From NCBI RefSeq assembly GCF_000717715.1, contig NZ_JOAI01000004.1:62001-126000 (forward strand): a stretch of DNA of 64,000 bases. The letters are read 5' to 3'. Of this stretch, positions 17,201-24,798 are shown one piece after another. Each line of letters opens with the position of its first letter. Position 1 is the first letter of the stretch. The translations under genes and the position numbers were made by a program. The notes under the pieces are model-generated. The model saw nothing but the letters and a program-made list of their open reading frames with translations. It was not told the origin of the DNA and searched no databases. This stretch comes from Streptomyces sp. NRRL B-24484. GTDB lineage: Bacteria > Actinomycetota > Actinomycetes > Streptomycetales > Streptomycetaceae.

Positions 17201-18066
17201 TGTCCCCGAACAGCTTCTCCACCCCCATCCTCCAGCGCGCCTTCCGCTTCCCCGGCGAGATGGTGGAGTGCGGCTACCCGCGCAACGACATCCTCCGCCG
17301 CCCCGGCACCGAGCGGCGCGCCGAGGAGGTCCGCCGGCGGATCGGCCTGCCCCCGGGCAAGCGGGTGGTCATGTACGCCCCGACCTGGCGCGACGACCAG
17401 TACTACGCCCCCGGCAAGTACAAGTTCGACTTCCGGATCGACCTCGACGACGCCCGGGCCCGGCTCGGCGCCGACCACGTGCTGCTGGTCCGCCGTCACC
17501 CGAACGTCGTCGACCCGGTGCCCGGCGCCGGCGACGGCTTCGTCTTCGACGTGTCCGACTACCCCGACATGGCCGAGCTGTCGCTGATCACCGACGTCAT
17601 GATCACCGACTACTCCTCGCTGATGTTCGACTTCGTCAACACCGGCCGCCCGATCCTCTTCTTCACCTACGACCTGGACCACTACCGGGACACCCTGCGC
17701 GGCTTCTACTTCGACTTCGAGAACAGCGCCCCCGGTCCGCTGCTCTTCGACTCCGCCGAACTGGTCTCCGCCGTGCGCGACGTGGACCGCGTCCGGCACC
17801 ACTTCGCCGACCGCTACCGCAGCTTCCAGGCCGCGTTCTGCGACCTCGACGACGGCTACGCCTCCGTCCGCCTCGCCGACCGGATGCTGGTGGCCGGCGG
17901 CGACCTCGCCCCGAACCAGGTGCGCCCGTCGTGGGCGCGGCCCCGCAGCCCCTTCGCCCCCGGCACGGCAGCCGCCCCGCAGCAGCCGGCCGAGGACGAC
18001 GGCCTGCGCCGCCCCCGCGACCTGCAAGCAGAACTCCGCCGACGATTGGACGCCACCCATGCCTGA
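14284..18066 (+). CDS. Bifunctional GT2 glycosyltransferase / CDP-glycerol glycerophosphotransferase (TagF-like)
   Basis: The 1260-residue enzyme starts at GTG 14284, 6 nt after GGAGGAG (GTG 14281 is too close). Residues 1-330 are a GT-A family 2 transferase (LSVVVPFQD, ILVDDGSTDAS, FADGDD). A long middle region (about 350-780) is beta-rich with alternating aromatic and charged residues, as in other teichoic acid polymerases. Residues about 850-1230 are the glycerophosphotransferase domain: VQTWHGTPLKKIGHDI, MYAPTWRDDQYY, VMITDYSSLMFDF and LFFTYDLDHY carry the expected catalytic His/Asp and nucleotide-binding positions. It should build a poly(glycosyl-polyol-phosphate) wall polymer at the inner face of the membrane. 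It overlaps the next gene by 8 bp. Confidence 0.92.
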   Translation: MAERPRLSVVVPFQDVEAYLAECLESIARQSFHDFEVILVDDGSTDASTDIARDFCARDDRFRLIRQEAHGPGQARNVGLRAMHAQGEFLAFADGDDVVPEHAYELLVRTLQESGSDFVSGNVQMMNSTVKWQSPLHKAPMQRNARGTHITRRPELIYDRTVWNKVIRRSFWDRHEIEFPEGVLYEDSWVNMYAHFRAEKVDVVTDVVYFWRRRDGGAAPSITQRHTELANLRDRVLAVQSVSRFLARDNGGAHAVSKRQYDLACLKSDLNLHLKVLPDADEEYRAAFVEWANQFLDEADDELINELPAEARVKWLLVRNRKLPELLEVLEFERKGGPIPVQRRFRRYLNYPHLGDRTVGIGKKAYRLDKEFSLHGSVSGVRWDDEKLVLTGSAYIRFINVHKRHMSVKAIALRNKKQDRMLLASAKTVYAPQATEQSNQNRYCYDWAGFEATIDTTRLKRKGKWAEGTWDVAAGVLSRGLFRYRGLDRGSAGSAANPPYRYVDKNTRVLPLFVQNKLKLRVEVIRCRITKHRIIGEHLELRGVYLGPAVPAWGKFRITSLAGAGRHDSWVHFTPGGDGWCTFSTRVPLHTLVPSHRSAGHTGDSVPQSWNMGSNGWKTTLHVEGRNGPLYPVVAEETDDGHYRVPDTLQTAEWDREVVVHRNGSGYLVLFERAALPLVTRFAGSEDGAVELVGRYPCIALLADHERRAAHLVVRSRAHGAERAVPLEWRGDYFRCLLTPAAMPTLAGAIPLAAGRWDFFLRRQDPSSVAPAERLPDLMLKLAQDLVPAFPEELEQDGRRYELQAEAYDRLSLLVHSAMPDDARGPYRQKLLRTKDYPASRQKPVTATVLFDAFKGTQYSDSPRALHEELIRRQVPLEHLWVVKDDQVEVPPTARAVRMWSPEWYEALATARYVVANNHLPDWFRKRSDQIVVQTWHGTPLKKIGHDIEAVHFADKRYLERVATEVQNWDMLVSPNSFSTPILQRAFRFPGEMVECGYPRNDILRRPGTERRAEEVRRRIGLPPGKRVVMYAPTWRDDQYYAPGKYKFDFRIDLDDARARLGADHVLLVRRHPNVVDPVPGAGDGFVFDVSDYPDMAELSLITDVMITDYSSLMFDFVNTGRPILFFTYDLDHYRDTLRGFYFDFENSAPGPLLFDSAELVSAVRDVDRVRHHFADRYRSFQAAFCDLDDGYASVRLADRMLVAGGDLAPNQVRPSWARPRSPFAPGTAAAPQQPAEDDGLRRPRDLQAELRRRLDATHA

Positions 18067-19213
18067 CCCCGCAGCCGGCGGACGCCGCGTCTTCACCGGC
18101 GTGGACGCCTCGGGCGAGGTCCCGATCGAGTACCGGTTCACCCACGCCCGCAACGGCAACCGGCACCTGGTCGTGGTGTTCGCGAACCTCACCGCACCCG
18201 ACGAGTACGGCTGGTCCAACGGCGTCCTCGACAAGGTCCGCGCCAACATCCTCTGGATCCGCGACCTGTTCGACGGCGCCAACAGCTACTACCTCTGCAA
18301 GGGCATGGACTTCGCCCTGGAGCGGTCGGTGGCCGGGCTGATCGAGCGGGTCCGGACGGCGCTCGGCCTGAGCCACGACGAATGCACCGTGTTCGGCAGC
18401 TCCAAGGGCGGCAGCGCCGCGCTGTTCTACGGTCTCCGCTACGGCTACCGGAACATCGTGGCGAGCGTGCCTCAGTTCCTCGTCGGCACGTACGTGCGGG
18501 AGGACATGCCCGGCGCCGCCACGATGATGATGGGCACCGTCACCGACTGGAACGTGGGCGCCCTGGACTCCGTCCTCCCCCATCTGGTGGGCAACAGCCC
18601 GCACCGGAACGCCAACATCTACCTGCTCACCTCGCCGCAGGACGAGCAGTACCCCCGGCAGGTCGAGCCGTTCCTCGGACTCTTCGAGGACTACGGCAAC
18701 TTCAACCTCGTCTACAACGACTCCGCCCTCATCACCGGCCACGGCAAGGTGACACTGCGGAACCTGCCCACCATCATGGGGATCCTCAACCTCCTGGTGG
18801 ACGGGATCGTGCCGCGGTTGGGAACGGTCGTGAACGGCGGCGAGCAGCCCGACGCCGACACCTCCCCCATCAACGGCTTCCTCGCGGCGACCTCCCAGGT
18901 CCAGGCCGACAACGCCTTCCCGCGACCGGTGGTGTACGAGCCGGCGCCGGAGCAGGTGCTGCCCGCGAACGGGGTGCGGATCTCCGGTACGGCCCACGGC
19001 GGCGTCCGGGTGAGCCTCTGGGAGAACGGCAAGTTCCTGGCCAACGTGCCGGTGGCCGCGGACGGCGGCTGGGTCTGGCAGCCGGACCGGCAGTGGAGCG
19101 AGGGCCGGCACGTCATCCGCCTGTTCGCCGCGGACGCCCGGGGCTACCAGACCGAGCGCTCCGAGGCCGTGTTCCGGATCCCGGCGCAGTCGATGGTGCC
19201 GTCCTTCGGCTGA
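18059..19213 (+). CDS. Asp2/XcbB-like alpha/beta-hydrolase with C-terminal Ig-like domain
   Basis: The 384-residue protein overlaps the TagF-like gene. The motif FGSSKGGSAALFYGLRYGY is the nucleophile elbow seen in accessory Sec protein Asp2 and in XcbB/CpsF capsule proteins (GSSKGG), with a probable acid near TSPQDEQYP and a His near ITGHGKV. No signal peptide or membrane helix is visible, so it acts in the cytosol. Residues about 290-375 (VRISGTAHGGVRVSLWENG, VWQPDRQWSEGRHVIRL) look like a bacterial Ig-like domain, unusual for a cytosolic protein. By context it is a polymer-modifying esterase, acyltransferase or export factor; the substrate is unknown. Confidence 0.75.
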   Translation: MPDPAAGGRRVFTGVDASGEVPIEYRFTHARNGNRHLVVVFANLTAPDEYGWSNGVLDKVRANILWIRDLFDGANSYYLCKGMDFALERSVAGLIERVRTALGLSHDECTVFGSSKGGSAALFYGLRYGYRNIVASVPQFLVGTYVREDMPGAATMMMGTVTDWNVGALDSVLPHLVGNSPHRNANIYLLTSPQDEQYPRQVEPFLGLFEDYGNFNLVYNDSALITGHGKVTLRNLPTIMGILNLLVDGIVPRLGTVVNGGEQPDADTSPINGFLAATSQVQADNAFPRPVVYEPAPEQVLPANGVRISGTAHGGVRVSLWENGKFLANVPVAADGGWVWQPDRQWSEGRHVIRLFAADARGYQTERSEAVFRIPAQSMVPSFG

Positions 19214-19231
19214 GACCGGGCCCGAGCCCGG

Positions 19232-19255
19232 GACCGGGGGATCCGGCCCCCGGTC
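19232..19255. terminator. Bidirectional hairpin between convergent genes
   Basis: GACCGGGGG-ATCCGG-CCCCCGGTC is a perfect 9-bp stem with a 6-nt loop. It lies between the stop at 19213 (+) and the stop codon at 19254-19256 (-), overlapping the latter by 2 bases. Confidence 0.8.
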
Positions 19256-20192
19256 AGCCGCTTCCCGCGAGCTCCATGGCGAGCGCCCGGTGGTCCGAGA
19301 CCCCGGTGTCGCGGACCCGGCACTCGCCGCGCGGCAGTGCGGTGAACAGGAAGTCCAGCTTGTGGCCGGACTCGTGGGTCGGCCGGGCGTCCGCCGGTCC
19401 CCTGTCGCCCGACTGGTCGCACTCGCGGTCGCGGGTGAAGAACGTCGCGGGCCAGATCCAGCTGTCCGGGTTGTCCGTGCCGGGAGGCTCGGAGTTGAAG
19501 TCCCCGCCGACCACCGTCCGCGCCTCCGCGGCCGCCTGCGCCAGCACCGCCATCTGGTCGTCCCGGTACTCCAGGTCCTTCCGGCGGCGGTCCGTCGGCG
19601 CCAGCGAGAGGTGGGCGTTGCACACCTTGACGCCGAGGCCGGTCACGCTGGCGCACAGGATGCCCCGCTGCAGTCCGGCCGCGGGCTGCACCGAGGGCAC
19701 CCGGGTGACGGTCGCGAGCGGATACCCGGACAGGATCGCGAACCCGGCCTCGCCCTCGTCCTCCGTCCCGCAGGGCACCTTGCTGCGCCGGCCCTCCGCG
19801 TCGAGCTCCTCGTACTCCTGGAAGGCCGCGTGCCAGCTGTCGGCGCCGAGCGCGCGGCGGGCCGCCTCCAGGTCCTCGGAGCAGACCTCCTGGAGCAGCA
19901 GCACGCGGGCGCCGTCCTCGGCGGCGAGCCGGACGATCGCGGCCGTCTTCTGCTCGCCGGTGCCGGTCTCCTCGCAGCCCCACTGCCGCACGTCGCACAT
20001 GTTCCAGGTGGCGACCACCGGGCCGGCGGGCGGGACGGCGGCGGCGTGCGGCGGCGGCGGCCCGTCGCCGTGGCCCGCGGGCAGGCTGCCGATGAGCACG
20101 ACGAGCGCGCCGGCGCCGGCGGCCGCGACGTACCAGCGTCTACGGCCCGGCGGACGGCGGAGGGCGGGGAGCCACCCGGGGTGACGCAGCAT
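19254..20192 (-). CDS. Exported endonuclease/exonuclease/phosphatase (EEP) family protein
   Basis: The 312-residue product has an N-terminal signal anchor (about 20-40, WYVAAAGAGALVVLIGSLPAG) and an EEP domain with its motifs in order: VVATWNMCD, LLLQEV, CNAHLSL, VVGGDFNSEP, LDFLFT and VSDHRAL. The Asn/Glu/Asp/His set of the two-metal hydrolase active site is complete. Five or more Cys residues suggest disulfides, fitting an extracytoplasmic location. Substrates in this superfamily include DNA, sphingomyelin and inositol phosphates, so it could be a secreted DNase or phosphodiesterase. The downstream neighbour on the same strand is the ABC ATPase gene, after a 197-bp gap with no recognisable function. 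Confidence 0.85.
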   Translation of the reverse strand: MLRHPGWLPALRRPPGRRRWYVAAAGAGALVVLIGSLPAGHGDGPPPPHAAAVPPAGPVVATWNMCDVRQWGCEETGTGEQKTAAIVRLAAEDGARVLLLQEVCSEDLEAARRALGADSWHAAFQEYEELDAEGRRSKVPCGTEDEGEAGFAILSGYPLATVTRVPSVQPAAGLQRGILCASVTGLGVKVCNAHLSLAPTDRRRKDLEYRDDQMAVLAQAAAEARTVVGGDFNSEPPGTDNPDSWIWPATFFTRDRECDQSGDRGPADARPTHESGHKLDFLFTALPRGECRVRDTGVSDHRALAMELAGSG

Positions 20193-20389
20193 CGGCGGGC
20201 CCCAACCTCACATGATCGTCCAAGCGTACGGCCCACAGCATAGCCCGCAGGTGAAGGGCGGTTCGCGCCCGTCCCGCCCGAGCGGCGCACGACGCCCGGA
20301 CACGCCCGCGGACCGGTCGTGCCGGCCGCGGCGCCGGCGGCTGACCGACCGTCACCGGCCGTACGGGGCCCGTCCGCACGGCACCGGGC

Positions 20390-22444
20390 TCAGCCGCCGT
20401 CCGGATGGTGGCAGGCCGCCACGTGGTCGACGCCGGGGGCCGCCTCGGAATCGGACGGGGTGTCGCGTTCGCAGCGGGTGCGCCGCTCGGCGTCCAGCGC
20501 GCTGTACACCGGGCAGCGGGAGCGGAAGCGGCAGCCCTCGTGCCGGACGGTCGGCGAGGGCGGGTCGCCGGCCAGCAGGAGTTTGCTGCGGCTGCGTTCG
20601 GCCGCCGGGTCGGGCAGCGGGACGGCCGACAGCAGGGCGCGGGTGTAGGGGTGCCGCGGCCGTTCGAAGACCTCGGCGACGGTGCCGGTCTCGACGGTGC
20701 GGCCGAGGTACATCACGGCGACCCGGTCGGCGAGGTGCCGGACCACGGACAGGTCGTGCGACACGAACAGGTAGGCGAGGCCGAGTTCGGCCTTGAGCCG
20801 CTGGAGGAGGTTGAGCACCCCGGCCTGGACGGAGACGTCGAGCGCGGAGACGGGTTCGTCGAGGACGAGCAGGTCGGGCCGGACGGCGAGCGCCCGGGCG
20901 ATCGAGATCCGCTGCCGCTGGCCGCCGGAGAACTGGTGCGGGTAGCGGTCGGCGTGCTCCGGGTCGAGCCCGACCTGCCGGAGCAGCTCGGGGATCCGGC
21001 GGCGGACCTCCTCGCGCGGGGTGCGCTGCGCCTGCAGCGGTTCGGCGACGATGTCGCCGATCGGCATCCGGGGGTCGAGGCTCGCCGCCGGGTCCTGGAA
21101 GACGATCTGCACCCGGGCGCGCAACCGCTGGGCGGCGGCCCGGTCGAGGGCGGCGGTGTCCCGGCCGAGGACCTCGATCCGGCCGCCCTGCGGGGCGGCG
21201 AGGCGCAGCAGTTCGTAGAGGGTGGTGGACTTGCCGGAGCCGGACTCGCCGACCAGGCCGAGGGTCTCGCCGCGGCGGATGTCGAGGTCGACGCCGTCGA
21301 CGGCGTGGACGTCGCCGATCCGGCGCTTGAGGACGGCGCCCTTGAGCAGCGGGAAGCTCTTGGTGAGGCCGCGGACGGAGAGCACGGTCTCCCGTTCGGC
21401 GCGCGGCGGCAGCGCACGGGCGGGGGCGGGGACGGCGGGCACCGGGTAGACCTCGGCGGGTGCGGGTCGGCGGGCGGCGAGTTCGTCGGCGCGGACGCAG
21501 GCCGCGAGGTGGCCGGTCGCCGCGTCGTGGGTGAGGCCGGTGAGGGCGGGTTCGGCGGTGCGGCAGCGGTCCTCGGCGAGCGGGCAGCGGGGGGCGAACG
21601 GGCAGCCGCGGCCGAGTTCGCCGGGTGCGGGCGGGCGGCCGGGGATCGGCACCAGGGGGCCGCCGCGGCCGTCGAGGCGGGGCACCGCGCCGATCAGGCC
21701 GAGCGTGTAGGGGTGGCGGGGTGCGGCGAAGAGTTCGTCGACCGGGGCGGTCTCGGCGATCCGTCCGGCGTACATGACGGCGACCCGGTCGGCGCTGCCG
21801 GCGATGACGCCGAGGTCGTGGCTGACCAGCACGAGGGCGGCGCCGGTCTCCCGCTGGGCGGTGCGCAGCACGTCGAGGACCTGGGCCTGGATGGTGACGT
21901 CGAGGGCGGTGGTGGGTTCGTCGGCGAGCAGCACGTCCGGGTCGTTGGCGATCGCCATGGCGATCATGGCGCGCTGCCGCATGCCGCCGGAGAACTCGTG
22001 CGGGAAGCTGTCGAGGGCGCGGCCGGGGGCGGGGATGCCGACGAGGTCGAGCAGGTCGGCGGCGCGTTTTCGGGCGGTGGCGCGGTCGACGTCCTGGTGG
22101 ATGCGGACGGCCTCGGCGATCTGGTCGCCGATCCGGTAGACGGGGGTGAAGGCGGAGAGCGGGTCCTGGAAGACCATGGCGATCCGGCGGCCGCGGACGG
22201 CGGCGAGTTCGCGGGCGGGCAGGCCGACGAGTTCGCGTCCGTCGAGCCGGACGGAGCCGCCGACGCGGGCGGTGCCGGGCAGCAGGCCGAGCACGGCGAG
22301 GGCGGTGACGGACTTGCCGGAGCCGGATTCGCCGACGATGCCGAGGGTTTCGCCGCGGTGCAGGTCGAGGTCGACGCCGCGGACGGCGGGGGCCGGGCCG
22401 AAGTCGACGGTGAGGTCCCGGACGGTGAGCAGGGCGGGGGTCAC
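20390..22444 (-). CDS. Peptide ABC transporter, fused double ATP-binding protein (DppD-DppF type)
   Basis: The 684-residue protein contains two complete ABC ATPases. The first (about 1-330) has Walker A GESGSGKS, signature [10 protein letters not shown] and Walker B VLLADEP. The second (about 345-684) has [19 protein letters not shown] and LLVLDEP. Both carry the oligopeptide-type C-terminal extension with conserved Cys, such as [17 protein letters not shown] and [10 protein letters not shown]. The natural fusion replaces separate D and F subunits. The GTG start at 22444 overlaps the permease stop (GTGA), so it is the last gene of a permease-permease-ATPase operon transcribed away from the binding-protein gene. 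Confidence 0.95.
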   Translation of the reverse strand: MTPALLTVRDLTVDFGPAPAVRGVDLDLHRGETLGIVGESGSGKSVTALAVLGLLPGTARVGGSVRLDGRELVGLPARELAAVRGRRIAMVFQDPLSAFTPVYRIGDQIAEAVRIHQDVDRATARKRAADLLDLVGIPAPGRALDSFPHEFSGGMRQRAMIAMAIANDPDVLLADEPTTALDVTIQAQVLDVLRTAQRETGAALVLVSHDLGVIAGSADRVAVMYAGRIAETAPVDELFAAPRHPYTLGLIGAVPRLDGRGGPLVPIPGRPPAPGELGRGCPFAPRCPLAEDRCRTAEPALTGLTHDAATGHLAACVRADELAARRPAPAEVYPVPAVPAPARALPPRAERETVLSVRGLTKSFPLLKGAVLKRRIGDVHAVDGVDLDIRRGETLGLVGESGSGKSTTLYELLRLAAPQGGRIEVLGRDTAALDRAAAQRLRARVQIVFQDPAASLDPRMPIGDIVAEPLQAQRTPREEVRRRIPELLRQVGLDPEHADRYPHQFSGGQRQRISIARALAVRPDLLVLDEPVSALDVSVQAGVLNLLQRLKAELGLAYLFVSHDLSVVRHLADRVAVMYLGRTVETGTVAEVFERPRHPYTRALLSAVPLPDPAAERSRSKLLLAGDPPSPTVRHEGCRFRSRCPVYSALDAERRTRCERDTPSDSEAAPGVDHVAACHHPDGG

Positions 22445-23448
22445 GTGGTGCTCCGGCGGGTTCGGGCGGCGGGGGTGCTCGGGGCGTCGGCCGGTGCGTC
22501 CGCTGCGGGCGTGCGGGCGGCGCGGGCGAGCCGGGCGGATCGGCGGCCGGCCTCGGCGGTGGGGTCGAGGGCGTCGCGCAGGCCGTCGCCGACCAGGTTG
22601 ACGGCGAGGACGAACAGCACGAGGAGGGCGGCGGCGAAGTAGAACAGCCAGGGGAAGACGGGGGCGTCGGCGGTGCCGGCGGCGAGCAGGGTGCCGAGCG
22701 AGACGTCGGGGGCGCGGACGCCGAAGCCGAAGTAGGAGAGTGCGGCCTCGCTCATCACGGCGCCGCCGACGGCGATGGTGGCGTCGATGATCAGGAAGGA
22801 GGAGACGTTGGGCAGCATGTGCCGCCAGATGATGCGGAACGCGCCGACGCCCATGAACCTCGCGGCGGCGACGAATTCGCGCTCGCGCAGGGACCTGGTC
22901 ATGGAGCGGACCACCCGGGCGGTGATCATCCAGTTGAACAGGGCGAGCAGCAGGACGAAGGCGAGCCAGCCGGTGCCGCGCAGCCGCGGCGAGACGATGG
23001 CGATGACCAGGAAGCCGGGGAAGATCAGCATCAGGTCGACGAGGAACATCAGCAGCCGGTCGGTCCAGCCGCCGAAGTAGCCCGCGCAGGCGCCGACCAG
23101 CGAGGCGAGGCCGGTGGAGAGCACGGCCACGAGCAGGCCGATGACCAGGGACTTCTGCAGGCCGCGGACGGTCTGCGCGAAGACGTCCTGGCCGATGCCG
23201 TTGGTGCCGAACCAGTGCTCGGCGGAGGGCGGGCGGCGGATCTGGGCGTAGTTGGGGGTCGCGTAGTCCCAGGGCGTCAGGTGCGGGCCGAGGAAGGCGA
23301 GCAGGAAGAGCAGCAGCAGGACGGTGCCGCCGCCGACGACGCCCCTGGAGGCGGCGAGGCGTCCGGCGACCAGGCGCAGCCGGCCGGTGGGGGCGCGCTC
23401 GGCGGCCGGGGCGGGGGCGGCGGTCTCGGGCAGGGCGGTGGCGGTCAT
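22441..23448 (-). CDS. Peptide ABC transporter permease (DppC type)
   Basis: The 335-residue permease begins at ATG 23448, overlapping the preceding permease stop. An N-terminal Ala/Pro tail and first helix (GTVLLLLFLLAFLGP) lead to the periplasmic-type N domain with EHWFGTNGIGQDVFAQ, characteristic of DppC/OppC proteins. Five further helices and the EAA loop for ATPase contact (EFVAAARFMGVGAFRIIWRH) follow. The C-terminal cytoplasmic tail is long and Ala/Arg-rich. The gene forms the middle of the operon and works with the adjacent permease, the fused ATPase and the divergent binding protein. Confidence 0.95.
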   Translation of the reverse strand: MTATALPETAAPAPAAERAPTGRLRLVAGRLAASRGVVGGGTVLLLLFLLAFLGPHLTPWDYATPNYAQIRRPPSAEHWFGTNGIGQDVFAQTVRGLQKSLVIGLLVAVLSTGLASLVGACAGYFGGWTDRLLMFLVDLMLIFPGFLVIAIVSPRLRGTGWLAFVLLLALFNWMITARVVRSMTRSLREREFVAAARFMGVGAFRIIWRHMLPNVSSFLIIDATIAVGGAVMSEAALSYFGFGVRAPDVSLGTLLAAGTADAPVFPWLFYFAAALLVLFVLAVNLVGDGLRDALDPTAEAGRRSARLARAARTPAADAPADAPSTPAARTRRSTT

Positions 23449-24431
23449 CAGTACCTCACCCGGGGGTCGAGCGCGGCGTGCAGCACGTCGGCGAGGAAGC
23501 CGGCGGCGAGCACGACGACGACGGCGAACAGGTTGACCGCGACGACGGCGTTGATGTCCTGTTCGTTGACGGCCTGGATGAACCATTCGCCCATGCCGTG
23601 CCAGCCGAAGATGGTCTCGGTGAAGGCGGCTCCGGTGAAGATGCCGAGGAAGCTGTAGGCGAACATCGTCGACATCGGGATGACGGCGGTGCGCAGACCG
23701 TGCTTGAGCAGGGCGCGGTTGCGGGTGAGCCCCTTGGCCTCGGCGGTGCGCAGGTAGTCGGAGCCGAGCACGTCGAGCATGGTGGAGCGCTGGTAGCGGC
23801 TGTAGACGGCGAGGCCGCCGAGGGCGAGCGAGAGCGTGGGCAGCAGCAGGTGCAGGCCCCAGTCGGCGAGGTGGGCGCCGAGTCCGCCGGCGAGGTTGGG
23901 CGTCTCGTAGCCGGTGAAGGGGACCACCTCGTGGCCGGCGGCGTCCTTGGCGGCGATGGCGCCGTTCTTGAGGAGCAGCGCGACGAGGAAGACGGGGGTG
24001 GAGAGCAGCACGAAGGAGAGCAGCGTGAGCGCCCGGTCGGAGAGCCGGTACTGGCGGACGGCGCTCCAGGCGCCGCCGGCGACGCCGAGCAGCATGCCGA
24101 GCAGGCTGCCGAGCAGCAGGAGGCGCAGCGAGACCCAGATCCGGCGGCCGAACTCCTCGTTGACCGGGGTGCTGTGGATGGTGCGGCCGAGGTCGGCGTG
24201 GAGCAGCAGGCCGTCGGCCCAGGTGGCGAAGCGTTCGACGACCGGGGTGCGGTCGTTGATGTTGAGCGCGGTGAGCTGGCGGTCGACGGCGGCCGCGGAG
24301 GGTCTGGGCTGCTTGGCCTCGAAGTAGGCGCGGGGGCCGAGGGCGGCGCAGGAGAGGGCGTAGGCGAGGAAGACGGCGGCGACCAGGAGGACGGCGTAGT
24401 AGCCGAGCCGTTTCGCGAGGTAGCGGGTCAC
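23448..24431 (-). CDS. Peptide ABC transporter permease (DppB type)
   Basis: The 327-residue permease starts at GTG 24431 (VTRYLAKRLGYY); the frame stays open to 24596 but without coding character. It has six helices and the DppB/OppB-type EAA loop LGSDYLRTAEAKGLTRNRAL. A large external loop after helix 1 contains the LGRTIHSTPVNEEFGRRI segment typical of this subunit. It is the first gene of the operon. The divergent binding-protein gene begins 367 bp away. It imports peptides or related nickel/oligosaccharide-type solutes; specificity cannot be read from sequence. Confidence 0.93.
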   Translation of the reverse strand: MTRYLAKRLGYYAVLLVAAVFLAYALSCAALGPRAYFEAKQPRPSAAAVDRQLTALNINDRTPVVERFATWADGLLLHADLGRTIHSTPVNEEFGRRIWVSLRLLLLGSLLGMLLGVAGGAWSAVRQYRLSDRALTLLSFVLLSTPVFLVALLLKNGAIAAKDAAGHEVVPFTGYETPNLAGGLGAHLADWGLHLLLPTLSLALGGLAVYSRYQRSTMLDVLGSDYLRTAEAKGLTRNRALLKHGLRTAVIPMSTMFAYSFLGIFTGAAFTETIFGWHGMGEWFIQAVNEQDINAVVAVNLFAVVVVLAAGFLADVLHAALDPRVRY

Positions 24432-24798
24432 GGCGTACCGCCGGTGTGGTTCGCACACCTGGAGAACATGGTCGTTCGCCTTCGTTCGGAGGGTTTTTGA
24501 CGCAGTTTCGCGCAGCAGTTGTACGGCACTCCGGACGGTCCGTCCAGGGTGGGTTGCGCGGCGCTGTCCGGCCGGGTTGGCGAACGCGCTGGTCACAGTC
24601 GATCAGACGGGTGCGGACAGCATGTTGCCACCGGATTGCGCCCCGTTTCGTTCCGATCAGTTCTGCGCATGACCCCCTGTCGTCGGAGCTGATGGGCTGT
24701 TACGTTCTGCCTGCCGGCACCGACTTGGCTGCCCACGTTCAAGTGCCGCCACACCTGGCGGCCGCCCACGACTCTTCGAGACCCCCGAGGACTTCCCG
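24432..24798. other. Divergent promoter region of the peptide ABC transporter
   Basis: This 367-bp gap separates the permease and binding-protein genes. It contains an inverted repeat GGACGG-T-CCGTCC at 24533-24545 and a TTGACG box at 24497-24502 without a good -10. A GAGGAC ribosome site precedes ATG 24799. No ORF here looks real. Confidence 0.5.

Noticed and set aside
14266..18282. A 1338-codon open frame antisense to the TagF-like gene
   Set aside because: It mirrors the codon bias of the real gene on the other strand, has Val/Gly/Asp-rich composition without motifs and no ribosome binding site. The same holds for the 1607-codon antisense frame at 39772-44595.
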